A DNA stretch of 18,253 nt, from positions 35,974 through 54,226 of the forward strand of contig NW_003130369.1 of NCBI RefSeq assembly GCF_000003605.2. Direction: 5' to 3'. A model generated the notes under the pieces. It was given only the letters and a program-made list of their open reading frames with translations. It did not search any database and was not told where the DNA came from. The translations under genes were made by a program, and so were the position numbers. How positions within the stretch are numbered: the stretch's first letter is position 1; every line of letters starts with the position of its first letter. This DNA comes from Saccoglossus kowalevskii. Lineage: Eukaryota > Hemichordata > Enteropneusta > Harrimaniidae. This document shows, one piece after another, positions 1 to 10,870 of this stretch.

Positions 1-457
1 ATTGGGGTTGCATTGGATACATAGTTTGATTTCAAAGTTAAGCATATAAGACTGTGCTTATCCGATAATAATTTATCAAAGACATCAACATAGAAATTAG
101 TAGCATTTATAAACAACTGAGGTGAGGCAAGTATATAATCTACCAAACTCGAATCAGCACAGGTTAAATTGCCACATCCAAGGTCAATACCCAATACGTC
201 CATTCACAATATGGATATCTAAACTTTTACATAATTCAACAAGTTTATACCCATTGTTATTTGTCGATTTATTACAGCTGTATCTATCAGTACATAAGCC
301 TAGTGACTCCATGTCAAATTTTGTATTACAGATATCACCATTTTCTTCAATGGCTATAACACCAAAATGATCAGCATTTAAAAAATCGTCTAACAAACCA
401 GTTCTAGCATTATGATCTCCAACCAATAAAGTCGGCAAATCGTATAAACACTTGCTG
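1..457 (-). pseudogene. Non-LTR retrotransposon (LINE) endonuclease fragment, frameshifted
   Basis: Reading leftwards from about 455, the minus strand encodes a piece of an apurinic-type (EEP) endonuclease as carried by non-LTR retrotransposons. The motif GDHNARTG (family form GDFNAR-G) lies near 410-430, and LVELCKSLDIHIVNGRIG near 190-250 matches the usual LC-x-NGR-G block. At about 182-187 the frame ends in a stop. The next frame continues at once with DLGCGNLTCADSSLVDYI and later LLSDKHSL, which correspond to the S-VDY and SDxH motifs at the end of this domain. The piece is therefore one domain broken by a frameshift. It also carries His for Phe in GDFNAR. The fragment stops at the minisatellite on one side and leaves the window on the other, so a reverse transcriptase could lie beyond position 1. 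It is very probably dead. Confidence 0.8.
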
Positions 458-880
458 GATTAACATAATTTAAATGAATACAATAGAGTTGAATTAACTT
501 ACAAATGAATACAGTAGAGCTGAATTAACATAAATATGAATACAATAGCGCTGAATTAACATAATTTAAAATGAATACAATAGAGCTGAATCAACATACA
601 AATGAATACAATAGAGCTGAATTAACATAATTTAAAATGAATACAATAGAGCTGAATTAACTTACAAATGAATATAATAGAGCTGAATTAACATGATTTA
701 AAATGAATTCAAAAAAGCTGAATTAACTTGCAAATGAATACAGTAGAGCTGTATTGCCATACAAATGGATGCAATAGTGCTGAATTAACATAACAATAAA
801 TATAGCAGCTGAATTAACATAATTATTAATACAATAACGTCATATTTTCATACCAATGAATGTGATAGTGCTAAATTAAT
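457..880. repeat. AT-rich minisatellite, array A (about 13 degenerate units)
   Basis: Roughly 13 tandem units share the core AATACAATAGAGCTGAATTA. Two spacer versions, roughly ACATACAAATG and ACATAATTTAAAATG, alternate for part of the array, giving units of about 28 and 35 bp and a higher-order period near 63 bp. The units decay towards the right, where the core reads TAGTGCTAAATTAA near 860-877. The array begins exactly where the LINE fragment loses similarity and ends about 60 bp before a splice acceptor, so it lies in an intron of the Band 7-like gene. Confidence 0.9.
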
Positions 881-940
881 ACATTCCATTTCCTGAGGAG
901 ATCACTGTTTGTAACATATACTTGTTTGCTTGAATTTCAG

Positions 941-1149
941 GATGCGTTCCTGATTGCAAACGCTATGATACCTGTACCATTGAAGACAAAGGATACTTTG
1001 CTGATGTGTACTATTTCCAGCTGGCCAAAGTATCCATAACCGATGATGTCATTTCCAATAATCTCCTAGCATTGACACAGCTTGAGGATGCCACAAAAGA
1101 GGGGTATCTGCAGGAAGCTCAGCTTGTGAGAAAGGAAACTGAAAAACAG
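941..1149 (+). CDS. Internal exon of an SPFH/Band 7-like gene (penultimate exon)
   Basis: The exon is bounded by the acceptor TTGAATTTCAG and the donor CAG|GTAACA. It enters with two bases completing a codon and leaves in phase 0. It encodes about 69 residues starting CVPDCKRYDTC, then YYFQLAKVSITDDVISNN and LLALTQLEDATKEGYLQEAQ, ending in RKETEKQ. The pattern FQL, about 20 residues, then TQ and an Ala/Glu/Lys-rich helix is typical of the end of an SPFH (stomatin/prohibitin/flotillin) domain passing into its coiled coil. Such proteins scaffold membrane microdomains, but I cannot name an orthologue or location. The Cys-rich start is unusual and might belong to a subfamily-specific part. The earlier exons lie before position 1. 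The exon joins 2071-2328 in phase. Confidence 0.78.
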
Positions 1150-1286
1150 GTAACAATGTTTCCAAGCATGGATGCTGACAATAATGTTCAAGCTTTAGAA
1201 ATACATTATACACACATATGCATATTCACTCTCTTAATGATCAAATTTAAGGAACTATATAACCTAACCTGCATGTATATTTTTAG

Positions 1287-1533
1287 ATGAACAATAGCTG
1301 AATTAACATACCAATGAACACAATAGAGCTAAATTAACATAATTTAAAATGAATACAATAGATCTGAATTAACATACAAATGAACACAATAGAGCTAAAT
1401 TAACATAAATTAAAATGAATACAATAGAGCTGAATTAACATACGAAGGAATACCATAGATCTGAATTAACATACAAAGGAATGCAATAGATCTGAAGTAA
1501 CATACAAATGAACACAATAGAGCTAAAGTAATT
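1287..1533. repeat. AT-rich minisatellite, array B (about 8 units), same family as array A
   Basis: About eight units carry the same core as array A (for example AATGAACACAATAGAGCTAA and AATACAATAGATCTGAATTA) with the same two spacer types. The array occupies the first half of the intron between the two Band 7 exons. Variants GATCTG and GAGCTA are frequent here and absent or rare in array A, so the two arrays have diverged separately. Confidence 0.88.
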
Positions 1534-2070
1534 GGTTTTTGAAAACAAGTCACTGAATTATTTTGATGCTGCGTAATAAATCAGACAGCTGTCAATAGAC
1601 TTCATTTAAACAGGCCAATCGGTAATCATGTCTTCTGTAATGTATTTTGTCCTCTGCGTCAAAAAATAAAGGAAAAATAAAAAACTACAGAGGACCCCAA
1701 ACACAATATATACAGCATAGTCATATTTATAAGATAATAGGTTAATATAAATAAAATAGTGTCCACATATAATTAAAACTAGAAATTATTTAATTGGAAT
1801 TAAGTGATGCAAATTTACAGATTTGTTGAGTTTATAAAACTACATGTACTCCAGGCATAAGTTTGTCAAAAAAATCAATTCAAATAATTAAATTCCTAAA
1901 AAAACAGACTACACACACATACATACATATCCTAATAACTACTCACCCACTCATGGCTTTGTTCTTTTCATTTTGTATTTTTATTTATTTCATATGTTTT
2001 TGTAACCAATAGCATTCCTCTGTGGAATGCGTAAATGGTTCTAAATAAATATTTTCTCATTTTTTCTCAG
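1534..2070. other. Remainder of the Band 7 gene intron, AT-rich, no further feature seen
   Basis: The stretch is AT-rich and has no plausible open frame or recognisable repeat. It ends in the pyrimidine-rich acceptor ATTTTTTCTCAG. The whole intron is 1150-2070, 921 bp. Confidence 0.6.
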
Positions 2071-2328
2071 GTTAATGAGATTGATAACATTGCTGCAGAG
2101 ATCAACCAAAATGCGACAGCAATGTCTGAACTGATCATCGCCAAGGCCAATGCTGAATCTCGCGCTGTAGTTGAAAATGCTCATAATATGGGACTTCAAC
2201 TGGTCTACACAGAACTTGGTCTCAATTCAGCGCAAAAGGCCTCATTTAATTACTTACGAATGCTGCGAGATAAAGAGAACGTGCATCTGAGCGTTGACTT
2301 TGGTAGTTTACGAATCAATACAGCGTAA
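2071..2328 (+). CDS. Terminal coding exon of the SPFH/Band 7-like gene
   Basis: This phase-0 exon follows acceptor TTTTTCTCAG and encodes 85 residues before TAA at 2326-2328. It continues the helix of the previous exon: VNEIDNIAAEINQNATAMSE, then IIAKANAESRAVVENAHNMG with regularly spaced Ala/Glu, then LGLNSAQKASFNYLRMLRDK and HLSVDFGSLRI. The order alanine-rich helix, GL, LGL and then L-YLR-L is the common end of SPFH-family proteins, where the helix drives oligomerisation. No transmembrane segment is present in the part seen. Only the C-terminal ~154 residues of the protein lie in the window. The open frame before 2071 is intronic and the Met at 2035 is not a real start. A ciliate-like or other divergent Band 7 protein is possible. 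Confidence 0.8.
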   Translation, partial: VNEIDNIAAEINQNATAMSELIIAKANAESRAVVENAHNMGLQLVYTELGLNSAQKASFNYLRMLRDKENVHLSVDFGSLRINTA

Positions 2329-3709
2329 CTCACCTAATCCCTATCATTTTGTGCACTATTGCAATGTGAATATTTTTGAGCATGGTTAGCTAAGATGAAT
2401 GAAGAAAAATAACGTTAACAGCTGATCTGTTACATAATTATGTTTGAGATTGTATTTTAGTAGCTTCAATATAGTATGATTTTTCGTAAAACAGAAACAT
2501 GCAATACTGTGTATGTAGAGTGCATTCCCTTCCTAGTATCATCTTAAATAGTTAATTTGAAGCACACACCTACTAATGTTTTCATTATTGTGTAGTGAAA
2601 ATACTAATATGTTTACCAGTAATGCCAAACCCACTTTTTTTGATGAATCATACCATGTTTTATTAAGATGCGTTTTTCAAACACAATTATTTGATTAAGT
2701 TTAAAGCGAGAGGATTGTCACCTGTGCATGTGCGGGAACAAAAACGCTCATGGGTAGACTCTTGTTTGTAAACAATGACACGCTATGGCCATCTGTCGCA
2801 TGCGCAGGTGACAACTCCTCGCTTTAATTAAAAGTATTCAAAGCTATCCACATTATTTTTTTAATTATTTTTTAATAATAAACAGGAAGTATGATTGTTG
2901 CTAGGATAATCTAAAAAATCAGGATTTTTAAATCTAAACATAATTGAAAAATGTGTGAATTGTGTTTTAATTGCGTCTAAATTTCAGTAGATTCTAATCC
3001 CTCACTTGTTCTGTTTATTAGTATACAGTGATGTGACACTACCATTAAAGATACACCATTTAGACATAAACTAGTTGAAATCACAATACAAGTGGAAACT
3101 TCAAAGTCAACTCAACTCAATTATTCATTGGTCAAAACATAATGCAACTAATATCCGGACTTGTGCCTTTCAAAATTCACAAATAACAATATTTATATAA
3201 AGGAAATTTAGTTTTTGTTTATGTATACTGTACTCGTATTTGATTGATTAGTAGTACACTCCATTACATATATAACAGAGGTGAGTCTTTTATAATAATG
3301 ATTTTAAAAATGTACTATACAATAAAGGCTGTTAGTGTATATTCTTCTAGTAGATCATATACAATGTTTGCTGTACCACAAATCAATGCACATCTACAAT
3401 AGAAGTATAAGTTATTCTTTTTGGTTTTGTTAGATACCATATGTCTTTCAAGAGTTTCTAGCTATTTTCTAAAACATTTAAATCAAAAATATGTTTATTA
3501 CTAAAAATTCTTATTTACAAGTCACATGAATGTTCAAATACAAACTGGAAATGGCCTCAAAATATCATAGATACGGGTAACAATATTAAATACTCTTTGT
3601 ACTTAATTTTGTAGAAAACAATGTGTACCATTTTACAGATGTCAGTTTTTAATTGTATATTATGCAAGTCATTTTTCGTATGTATGTATTCCGATGTTAT
3701 ATATTTTTT
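2329..3709. other. Probable 3' UTR and intergenic DNA, with one MITE
   Basis: No coding frame is convincing. AATAAA occurs at 2877-2882 and again near 3322, each a possible polyadenylation signal for the Band 7-like gene. The first lies just beyond the MITE at 2701-2827, so the MITE may sit inside the 3' UTR. Confidence 0.4.
2701..2827. mobile_element. MITE, TTAA-bounded, short internally deleted copy
   Basis: The ends are inverted: TTAAAGCGAGAGGATTGTCA CCTG on the left and CAGGTGACAACTCCTCGCTT TAA on the right (about 22 of 24 positions pair). TTAA stands at both borders (2701-2704, 2824-2827) and may be the duplicated target, as for piggyBac-type elements; a TA target is also possible. The interior shares CTCATGGGTAGAC, TTGTTTGTAAACAA and GCATGCGCAGGTGAC with the copy at 13602-13765, but lacks about 37 bp of it. 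Confidence 0.85.
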
Positions 3710-4032
3710 AATATGAACATTTTTAACCCTATTTCTGACTGTTATATTTTAAGCCTCATCCATATATATATATATATAGAGAGAGAGAGATTTGTATTAG
3801 AAAACACCTACATACAGCCATGTGCAAAATGACACATAGGGTCCACATCTAACATGCTGTTAACATGTTGCTGTTTGACGATTGTGTAATTTGTTCTTCT
3901 TCGCTCATATTTTGGGATACCCCTGCACTACAAGCTGCGCAGCGTTTCCGTGTCGATAAAATTCTAATGAATGCAAATAATAATATGAACATTTTTAACC
4001 CTATTTCTGACTGTTACATTTTAAGCCTCATC

Positions 4033-4066
<34 letters not shown>

Positions 4067-4793
4067 TTTGTATTAGAAAACACCTACATACAGCCATGTG
4101 CAAAATGACACATAGGGTCCACATCTAACATGCTGTTAACATGTTGCCGTTCGACAATTGTGTAATTTGTTCTTCTTCGCTCATATTTTGGGATACCCCT
4201 GTACTACAAGCTGCGCAGCGTTTCTGTGTCGATAAAATTCTAATGAATGCAAATAATAATATGAACATTTTTAACCCTATTTCTGACTGTTATATTTTAA
4301 GCCTCATCCATATATATATATAGAGAGAGAGAGATTTGTATTAGAAAACACCTACATACAGCCATGTGCAAAATGACACATAGGGTCCACATCTAACATG
4401 CTGTTAACATGTTGCTGTTCGCCGATTGTGTAATTTGTTCTTCTTCGCTCATATTTTGGGATACCCCTGCACTACAAGCTGCGCAGCGTTTCTGTGTCGA
4501 TAAAATTCTAATGAATGCAAATAATAATATGAACATTTTTAACCCTATTTCTGACTGTTATATTTTAAGCCTCATCCATATATATATATAGAGAGAGAGA
4601 GATTTGTATTAGAAAACACCTACATACAGCCATGTGCAAAATGACACATAGGGTCCACATCTAACATGCTGTTAACATGTTGCTGTTCGCCGATTGTGTA
4701 ATTTGTTCTTCTTCGCTCATATTTTGGGATACCCCTGCACTACAAGCTGCGCAGCGTTTCTGTGTTGATAAAATTCTAATGAATGCAAATAAC
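3710..4793. repeat. Satellite-like array, four head-to-tail units of 268-276 bp
   Basis: The units run 3710-3981, 3982-4257, 4258-4525 and 4526-4793. They differ by only a few substitutions and by the length of an internal (TA)n(GA)n tract. Units 3 and 4 are nearly identical and share substitutions (GCCGATTG, TTTCTGTG) against unit 1, so they are the youngest pair. Unit 2 has the longest GA tract. The array ends abruptly at AAATAAC after exactly four copies. Each unit holds a 60-codon open frame, which is weak evidence of coding because near-identical copies inherit it automatically. Confidence 0.95.
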
Positions 4794-6040
4794 AACTGCC
4801 ATACACCAAAATTAGCAGAAATATGCGTATATATAAATATACTTGATCATCGCCAGCCAAGGTTCATGTAATCCACCATCAACTTACTGTTAGAGACGGC
4901 TATATATGTTCAGCTTCAGCTTATTAGTATTCCAACAAAGAAGAAGTACGTGCTCCGACCATTCATTTGGTTATAGTTTACACGAATGGGTGTATACATT
5001 ATTGTTAATCAAAGATAATTATTTGGTGTGGTAAATATAGTCAAATTACAACACTCATCTGATGAAAGAAAGTGTATCAGACATGAAACTGTTGGTGCAT
5101 TTATATTTCCTGTAACAATGAAACGTTTTAAATTACATAATGCACACAATTGCTTGCAATCCAATTTAACCATTCTTGAGCCATATCTTTGTAATGCTCA
5201 GACATAATGGTACTTTGGTGCATTGTCATTTTGGTTAATGATCGAATTCAGAATGACTGACTTGTGGATATTTTGTATTTATGAATGCTGTTCCAGAGAC
5301 GTATATATGGTATGCTTTCTTTTCTATGGGATATTTGTTCATATAAACTTACACTGAAAACGAACAGGGACTATGGCATGATTTATTATTTCATCAAACG
5401 AATTCAACTTTCAAGAATGTTGTATACATTATTGCAATTGCTTTTCGAAAAGTTATTGTTTTCAAATAAAAACATTCCTTCAAACTCTTTGTTTCGAAAA
5501 AAAGACATTCAATCCACATTAGGAAACTATCCGCCAATTCACGTTAGGAAACAAAGTAATTCCGTCAATAATGTGTAAAAAAGGGATTATTTTAAATGCA
5601 TCAACTTAATAACAAGAGAAGAAAGGGCAGATTTGAAAAGATGCACAATTTGCAGTCTCTGGTATAAGTATGAAACCAATTTGATTTCCTCTAATCCTAA
5701 TTTGAATATAAATGATAGCCAATGATACGAACTATCACTATTTCATAAAAACAAGTGGATTTCTACATGCTTGCATGGTATATTTCTTATGTAAAATATA
5801 TGCATAATTGGACAATTAAAACAATAACATTTGGATACAACTGTATATGTGTTTCCCCAGTATCACATTAGGACGTTAATATTGTCACAGCATAATTATG
5901 TTAATATAATTATAACAAGCATTTTATTCATAAAGTTTTGAAAAATAAACGCATTACATTTTAGATCAAAATCAACGTACGACAATATGTCATAATCAAT
6001 TATATTATCCGGTCTTAATCATGCAGTCACCCGTAGTGCA
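4794..6040. other. AT-rich intergenic stretch, no gene recognised
   Basis: A 97-codon frame at 5285-5578 has no recognisable motif and a composition like that of the surrounding non-coding DNA. I see no repeats, splice-framed exons or RNA genes. Confidence 0.5.
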
Positions 6041-7250
6041 GTTACATGTTTGTTTCAGAAATATATACGCCCGGTAATACATACTCCCACACAATATACA
6101 TATACAATATGTTACACTACATGTGTATGTTACATTTCAATGTGGTCAGAAACTCTGAAGCAACAAATGATTACTTCAGTAGGTCACATACATTAAAATG
6201 TCACTGATATGGTACCATATACTGGTTATAAGCCCTTTATTGCCAACACTGTCACAAATGCTTTGCTCGTGCAAATCGTGAGAAGATTGTTGGTCAATCG
6301 TTTGCTTTAAAATGTGATAAAATATTTTACAGATATAAAATTTAATTCACAATGTGAAAAAGAAAAATAAGTGATTTACTCAGCCAAATAATTTACAGCA
6401 ACACATTTTTTAACGCATGTTGGGGTCATGAAATGTGTTATGTCGCCTTATCTTTATTGAACAGCACATAAAAACACACGATAGTTAAAAACATTTTGTT
6501 GTCAACAGCATGGGAAAAGTTTTTCATTTTTGCGTTATCTGGAACAACATACAGACATAATACCGATGAACCACTCAACTGACATCGACATAAGATAAGT
6601 TTTAGACGATTAGGTAATCTAAAAAACATATAGTAACACATATTGGTGGTAAACCATATCAGTGGCAACTATATAGGACGAGTTTTTTTTTCAGTCAAGG
6701 CATATGATAACAACATATGATAACCCTGCTGGTATTAAACCATGCAAATATACATGTGAACAATGTTACCAGATTTATATTCGGCCAAGTCATCTGGAAC
6801 GCGAACACTCATGATAAATAATGCCATGTCCTCTGAAACAATACACAGCAACACATATTGATGTTATTATACTATTTCAGTGTCAGCAGTGCAAAAGAAG
6901 AGTTTTGGTCTGTCACGACATCTCAAACAACACGTGAAAATATAAGTAATACAATAGTTTTTAACAACATAACAGTACATAATTTGTTACTCGGCACGGC
7001 AAAGAAATAAACACTGGCATACCCATCCATTAATTTAAATTCAAAATTTTGATAGTGATTTCAACAAAGTACGATGGACATATAACAGTATACATAGGAT
7101 TAAGTACATGTACACACGTTCATAGGACAATTGATATAATGGTGCAGAAACTAATGTGCTACATGTGATGAAATAATTATTCTCGGCGCATTCACATACA
7201 TCAGGTGATATCAGGTGGTTGCAAAACAAGGGCAACACTTGAGTGGCAGA
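6041..7250 (+). pseudogene. Decayed C2H2 zinc-finger gene fragment (at least four broken fingers)
   Basis: C2H2 finger remnants (C-x2-C-x3-F-x5-L-x2-H) occur on the plus strand, separated by stops and frameshifts. Finger 1 (about 6136-6203) keeps YFSRSHTLKCH followed by a stop. The linker to the next finger survives as YTGYKPF (6218-6238), close to TGEKPF, in a different frame. Finger 2 (6238-6275) reads YCQHCHKCFARAN and lacks its His half. A third remnant, CDKIFYRYK, lies at 6313-6339. Finger 4 (6737-6814) reads KPCKYTCEQCYQIYIRPSHL EREHS then stop. Finger 5 (6878-6945) reads FQCQQCKR, a 2-bp insertion, then SFGLSRHLKQHVKI and stop. The aromatic codons of fingers 1 and 2 are 87 bp apart, close to the usual 84-bp finger period. 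Weaker traces lie at 6051-6092 and 7155-7246. About 400 bp without fingers separates the two clusters. Known zinc-finger arrays bind DNA; this one is almost certainly non-functional. Confidence 0.7.
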
Positions 7251-7655
7251 AATATATATATAAACGCTATTTCGTATTATCACATAGTGAATTACCTGTT
7301 TTGGTAGAATATTTGAATGTTGTCTCCATTCTTAATAGGACATGCAATTACAGACCTAATTCAAGTCACTTATCAACATTCTGTTTACATTAAGATCAAA
7401 GTTCTGTGTTCTGTTAAACATGCATTGATTAATCTTGAAAATGTATATTTAGAAATAACATTACAAGGCACACTGATCTAAGATAGTTACAGGGTAGCCA
7501 TTCCTGGTTTTTTGGATGGCATATCTATTTAGTAACGATTTATCGTGTGTACATCATTATTACAAATGAATTCAGCAAATAAATAATACAGTGTACATAG
7601 TCGGAATGACTTTGATTGGATATTCTATGTTACGTTTTGTATATAAAGTACACTA
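7251..7655. other. AT-rich stretch with no recognised feature
   Basis: No coding frame, repeat or RNA structure could be supported between the last zinc-finger trace and the transposon border. Confidence 0.5.
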
Positions 7656-8772
7656 AGGTCACACCGACTTAATTTTATGGATGACATCCGCGCGCGCATT
7701 AGTTTTCGCCTGTTCTCAAAAAAAAAAATCTCCGACGACGAGTCTCCACAGAACGGTTTTCTGTCCGGAACTTGCCGACTCATATTGTCGCAAAGCGCCG
7801 ACTTGTCGTAAAACTCGTTTTGGACTACCTCAAAACCAAACTTCGCACAGTTAGATGCGCGTTACGTAAATGATCCAACATGGCGACCACACCACCAAAA
7901 TACGTGAGCATAAAAGTTCAGAGGTATAAGGGAGGGATTGTTGTGGACTGCAATAGACGTTGGCCTGGGAGATGTGACGTTTACACAGCTGTACGATGAG
8001 AGAAATGGGGGAGGAATGGAGGTGTATGGTGGCCTAAAAGTCGGTTAGACGACAAGTCAGTTCGGTTGCTTTGTCTGCATTGAAGTCGACAAAACTGGGG
8101 TGAAGAAAAATTTCTTCTTATTTTTTTTTCATTTTCTGATTAGGATAATTTACTTGCACACACAGTCAGTAATATTTTGATCATATGACAAATTTTCATC
8201 AAGATACATGTACATAAATTTCTGCATTCAAATTGTTGTTGACTCTCTGTTGGTGTTTTTTTACAATATCGAGCCTCTTATAATTTGTTACATAGTTGAA
8301 GTAGTTCTAGAGCATTTGTGTCTACACTTAGTCTATCTGAAGTGTCACTTTCAAAGCTGTAGTTTGAATGTCAAAGAAGTTAATTTCCAGGTTTCTGTTG
8401 ACAAACTTATTGTTCATTTTTAATTATTTTTTTTTCAATACAACACAGTAAGTTTTTCTTTATTATTGAGTTGATGTGTATGCCTTTGGCAAAGCTAACA
8501 TCTGCCTTATCGTCTTGCCTTTTCAAAATCAAAGGTGATGATACCTGTGACAGTAATACAGTACGAGATGTTTACATCAACATGTGCCTCCTACAAATAA
8601 AGACTTGTTGTTTTTTTGATATACCGTGGTTCAATTCGTAATAATAGTTCCGTAGTCCTGTGGTTTTAGCAACATTTTTTTTTTTTTTGGCAGGATTTTT
8701 TTTTTTCGCCCTCTCGCATTAGTTTTGGGGTCTTCAGAGGATGTCATCCATAAAATTAAGTCAGTGTGGCCT
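7656..8772. mobile_element. DNA transposon with 34-bp terminal inverted repeats, probably non-autonomous
   Basis: The left end (7656-7689) and right end (8739-8772) are inverted copies matching at 32 of 34 positions; both contain CTTAATTTTATGGATGACATCC or its complement. Just inside each end the motif CGCATTAGTTTT occurs in direct orientation (7695-7706 and 8715-8726). TA dinucleotides abut both ends, but no longer target duplication is clear. No transposase is visible in about 1.05 kb of interior. The left third is CpG-rich (7685-8100) and the rest T-rich, suggesting a composite interior. Superfamily not assigned. Confidence 0.85.
7880..7999 (+). other. Possible small ORF or first coding exon inside the transposon
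   Basis: Inside the CpG-rich left part, CCAACATGGCGACC gives an ATG in good context opening 39 codons (MATTPPKYVSIKVQRYKGG, then stop). A donor-like site AATAC|GTGAGC after codon 8 would allow it to be a short first exon. The AACATGGCGAC core also resembles a YY1-type start-site element. A polyadenylation signal AATAAA (8596-8601) followed by a T/G-rich run lies downstream in the same element. No homology is recognised. Confidence 0.25.
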
Positions 8773-10480
8773 AACTAAAACAGTAATTTTTGAGATAGTA
8801 TGTGCGCGAAGCTTAGATTTTTTTATTTGGGTAACTATCCCAGAAATTGAAAAACAGAAAATGTCACATCTGTGGTTTGTTAAAACAGTTGATATTTCAA
8901 CTCTGTAACAGGGTTTCCAACACTAACTAACAGTTCTCAATGTTACAGCGCGTCTTTAACTATAGCTAATATTTGGCGCAAGCTGTGCTCACTTTTATTC
9001 GAAATATGTCAATTCAATATGTTTAAGTATACTTGCTATTTATTGACAACAGATAATGTCAATGATGTCTTGTTGGGATATCGATTGGATATTCCTAAAT
9101 TTCCATTCCAGTCGACGTCCATTGCGGGTTTTGTTTTGTTTTTCTTCAAAAACAGGCATGGCTTATGTTGATATACATTGGATGTATTTCAATGCCTACG
9201 TGACACCTGTACATTTTTAATAATCGGCACTTTGCAAGTAATGTAAGACTCGCCTGGACCTCAATCCACTATTAACATCGCTGTGAGTTGTTGACGGATT
9301 TATTCAAACGTGTTTATCTACGCGGGGTGAATACAAAAACCATCATTTACATTTTACATTTATATTTTCTTCTGTATTGAAATGCATAAGCTGTATTTAT
9401 TTTAGTCGTATTTTTGTATTTATATATTACTAATGCACTTTGGCAATAAGAAAAGATAAGAAGATGAGATTGAAGATCAGTATTTAAGTCTAAACGTGAT
9501 TTTGATGAACTGATGCGATATTTCAAACATAAATTATGATTTGTGCTTTATCTTCAATTTCTTGCTGTATGGACAAAACCTGACATTCATTTTGTTTTGC
9601 AATGACTGACACATTGACTATATATCGGACACTGTTCTCTAATGAAATCGGTTTAAAAAGACAGTGTATCTGGAAAAAAAACTTTTGACGGTTCTTAATT
9701 AAGATGTATTCCTTATGCACGACTTATACAGAAGACATCTTGCAAGTTGCATGTTATCAAGTATCCTGGAAAATTATTAGTGAAATGCCTTGTGTATTAC
9801 TTTGAAGTGCCTGCTTCCAAAACAAATTGTGAATACAAATTAGTTTTCTCGACAATAAGTTGTACAATAATTAGTAGTAACAAGTTGTTTATCCTATTGT
9901 CATTTGTACTGTGGAGCATTGAGAGAAGTATAATTATCGTTTTATCTTGCAGTTGAGGGCAGTCTACGGATTCGAAATGTAAAGTTCTTTCAAGCTATGA
10001 TTTTGTATTGAAGTCGCTATCAGTGCGGTCGGTATTCAGTACACACAGTACAATGAAACAGGAAAGTTTTTTTGTTGTAATGTTTTGTATTGTAAACATA
10101 TACTCGTCTAGAAATATGTGCGTTTTGCCCGTTAAACACAATCGAAATGCAAATGCAATTTCGTTCCCGGGTGCCCTTTATATCTCACGCTAAGAACAAA
10201 ATATTTTTGGCAAATCACTTCTCGTGACAAATTAAAAAATACATATAAAAAAATAATGACATCCAACTCGGTAACAGTGCATATATCCCTTGCAAAATAT
10301 ATATACAAGACTAAACAAATAAGAGAGGAAGCCCTCGCATAGATATCATGTAATTAGTTATGTATCTGTGTTGTATATTATTATATGTTATAGTCACATG
10401 GACCTGTGGCCTAGAAACACGTTAATCAGTAAAAACTCGTCTAGAAACTGAAGGTCAAGAAAATGACTTATTGAATATTG
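8773..10480. other. AT-rich intergenic stretch, no gene recognised
   Basis: Open frames in this stretch (for example 9747-9956 and 10008-10193) are short, show no family motif, and match the local base composition. No repeats or RNA genes were recognised. Confidence 0.5.
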
Positions 10481-10489
10481 GAAATCTCC

Positions 10490-10600
10490 ATCATGATCTT
10501 TAACGTGTACTGGCGACATGCACAACGCTTGAGACAGACATTTTAAACGTCTCCATCCAATAGGCCATTCCCCAAACTAATGCTGCGGCTAGACGTACTC
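10490..10600. repeat. Possible SINE-like dispersed repeat fragment
   Basis: The segment contains GATCTTTAACGTGTACTGG, then AACGTCTCCATCC, then CCCCAAACTAATGC. This order resembles a dispersed repeat core that I recall, without certainty, from many invertebrate genomes (GATCTTTAACGTGC followed by ACGTCTCATCC). No second copy exists in the window, so the call rests on recollection. Confidence 0.3.
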
Positions 10601-10870
10601 TGTTTTATATTGATGAGTAAACAGTCGGCTGGGGCGAACGTGTTAACCACTTTACCATGTCTAGGTGGTGGTATATTATATTATTGAACTGTGGGTTGTG
10701 TGTAATTCCTAGTAGCAAGTATAACACTGCATTATTCCACCACGATAGATTAAACAGAGTCACGTTGCAACGGACACTCGTAAAATAAATTAGGCCCTGG
10801 GGAGACACCTAGTTTTATTTGAACCCCTTCTAACCGTCGTTTTAATCACGTTTGGATTATTGTCTTGAAA

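Noticed and set aside
3865-4871. Four 60- to 64-codon open frames with nearly identical products
   Set aside because: They lie in four copies of one satellite unit, so their shared openness is not independent evidence. The predicted peptide shows no recognised family and no start context.
8208-8423. 71-codon hydrophobic frame inside the transposon
   Set aside because: It is T-rich, has no family motif, and is what chance gives in this composition. It could be re-examined if the element proves to be transcribed.
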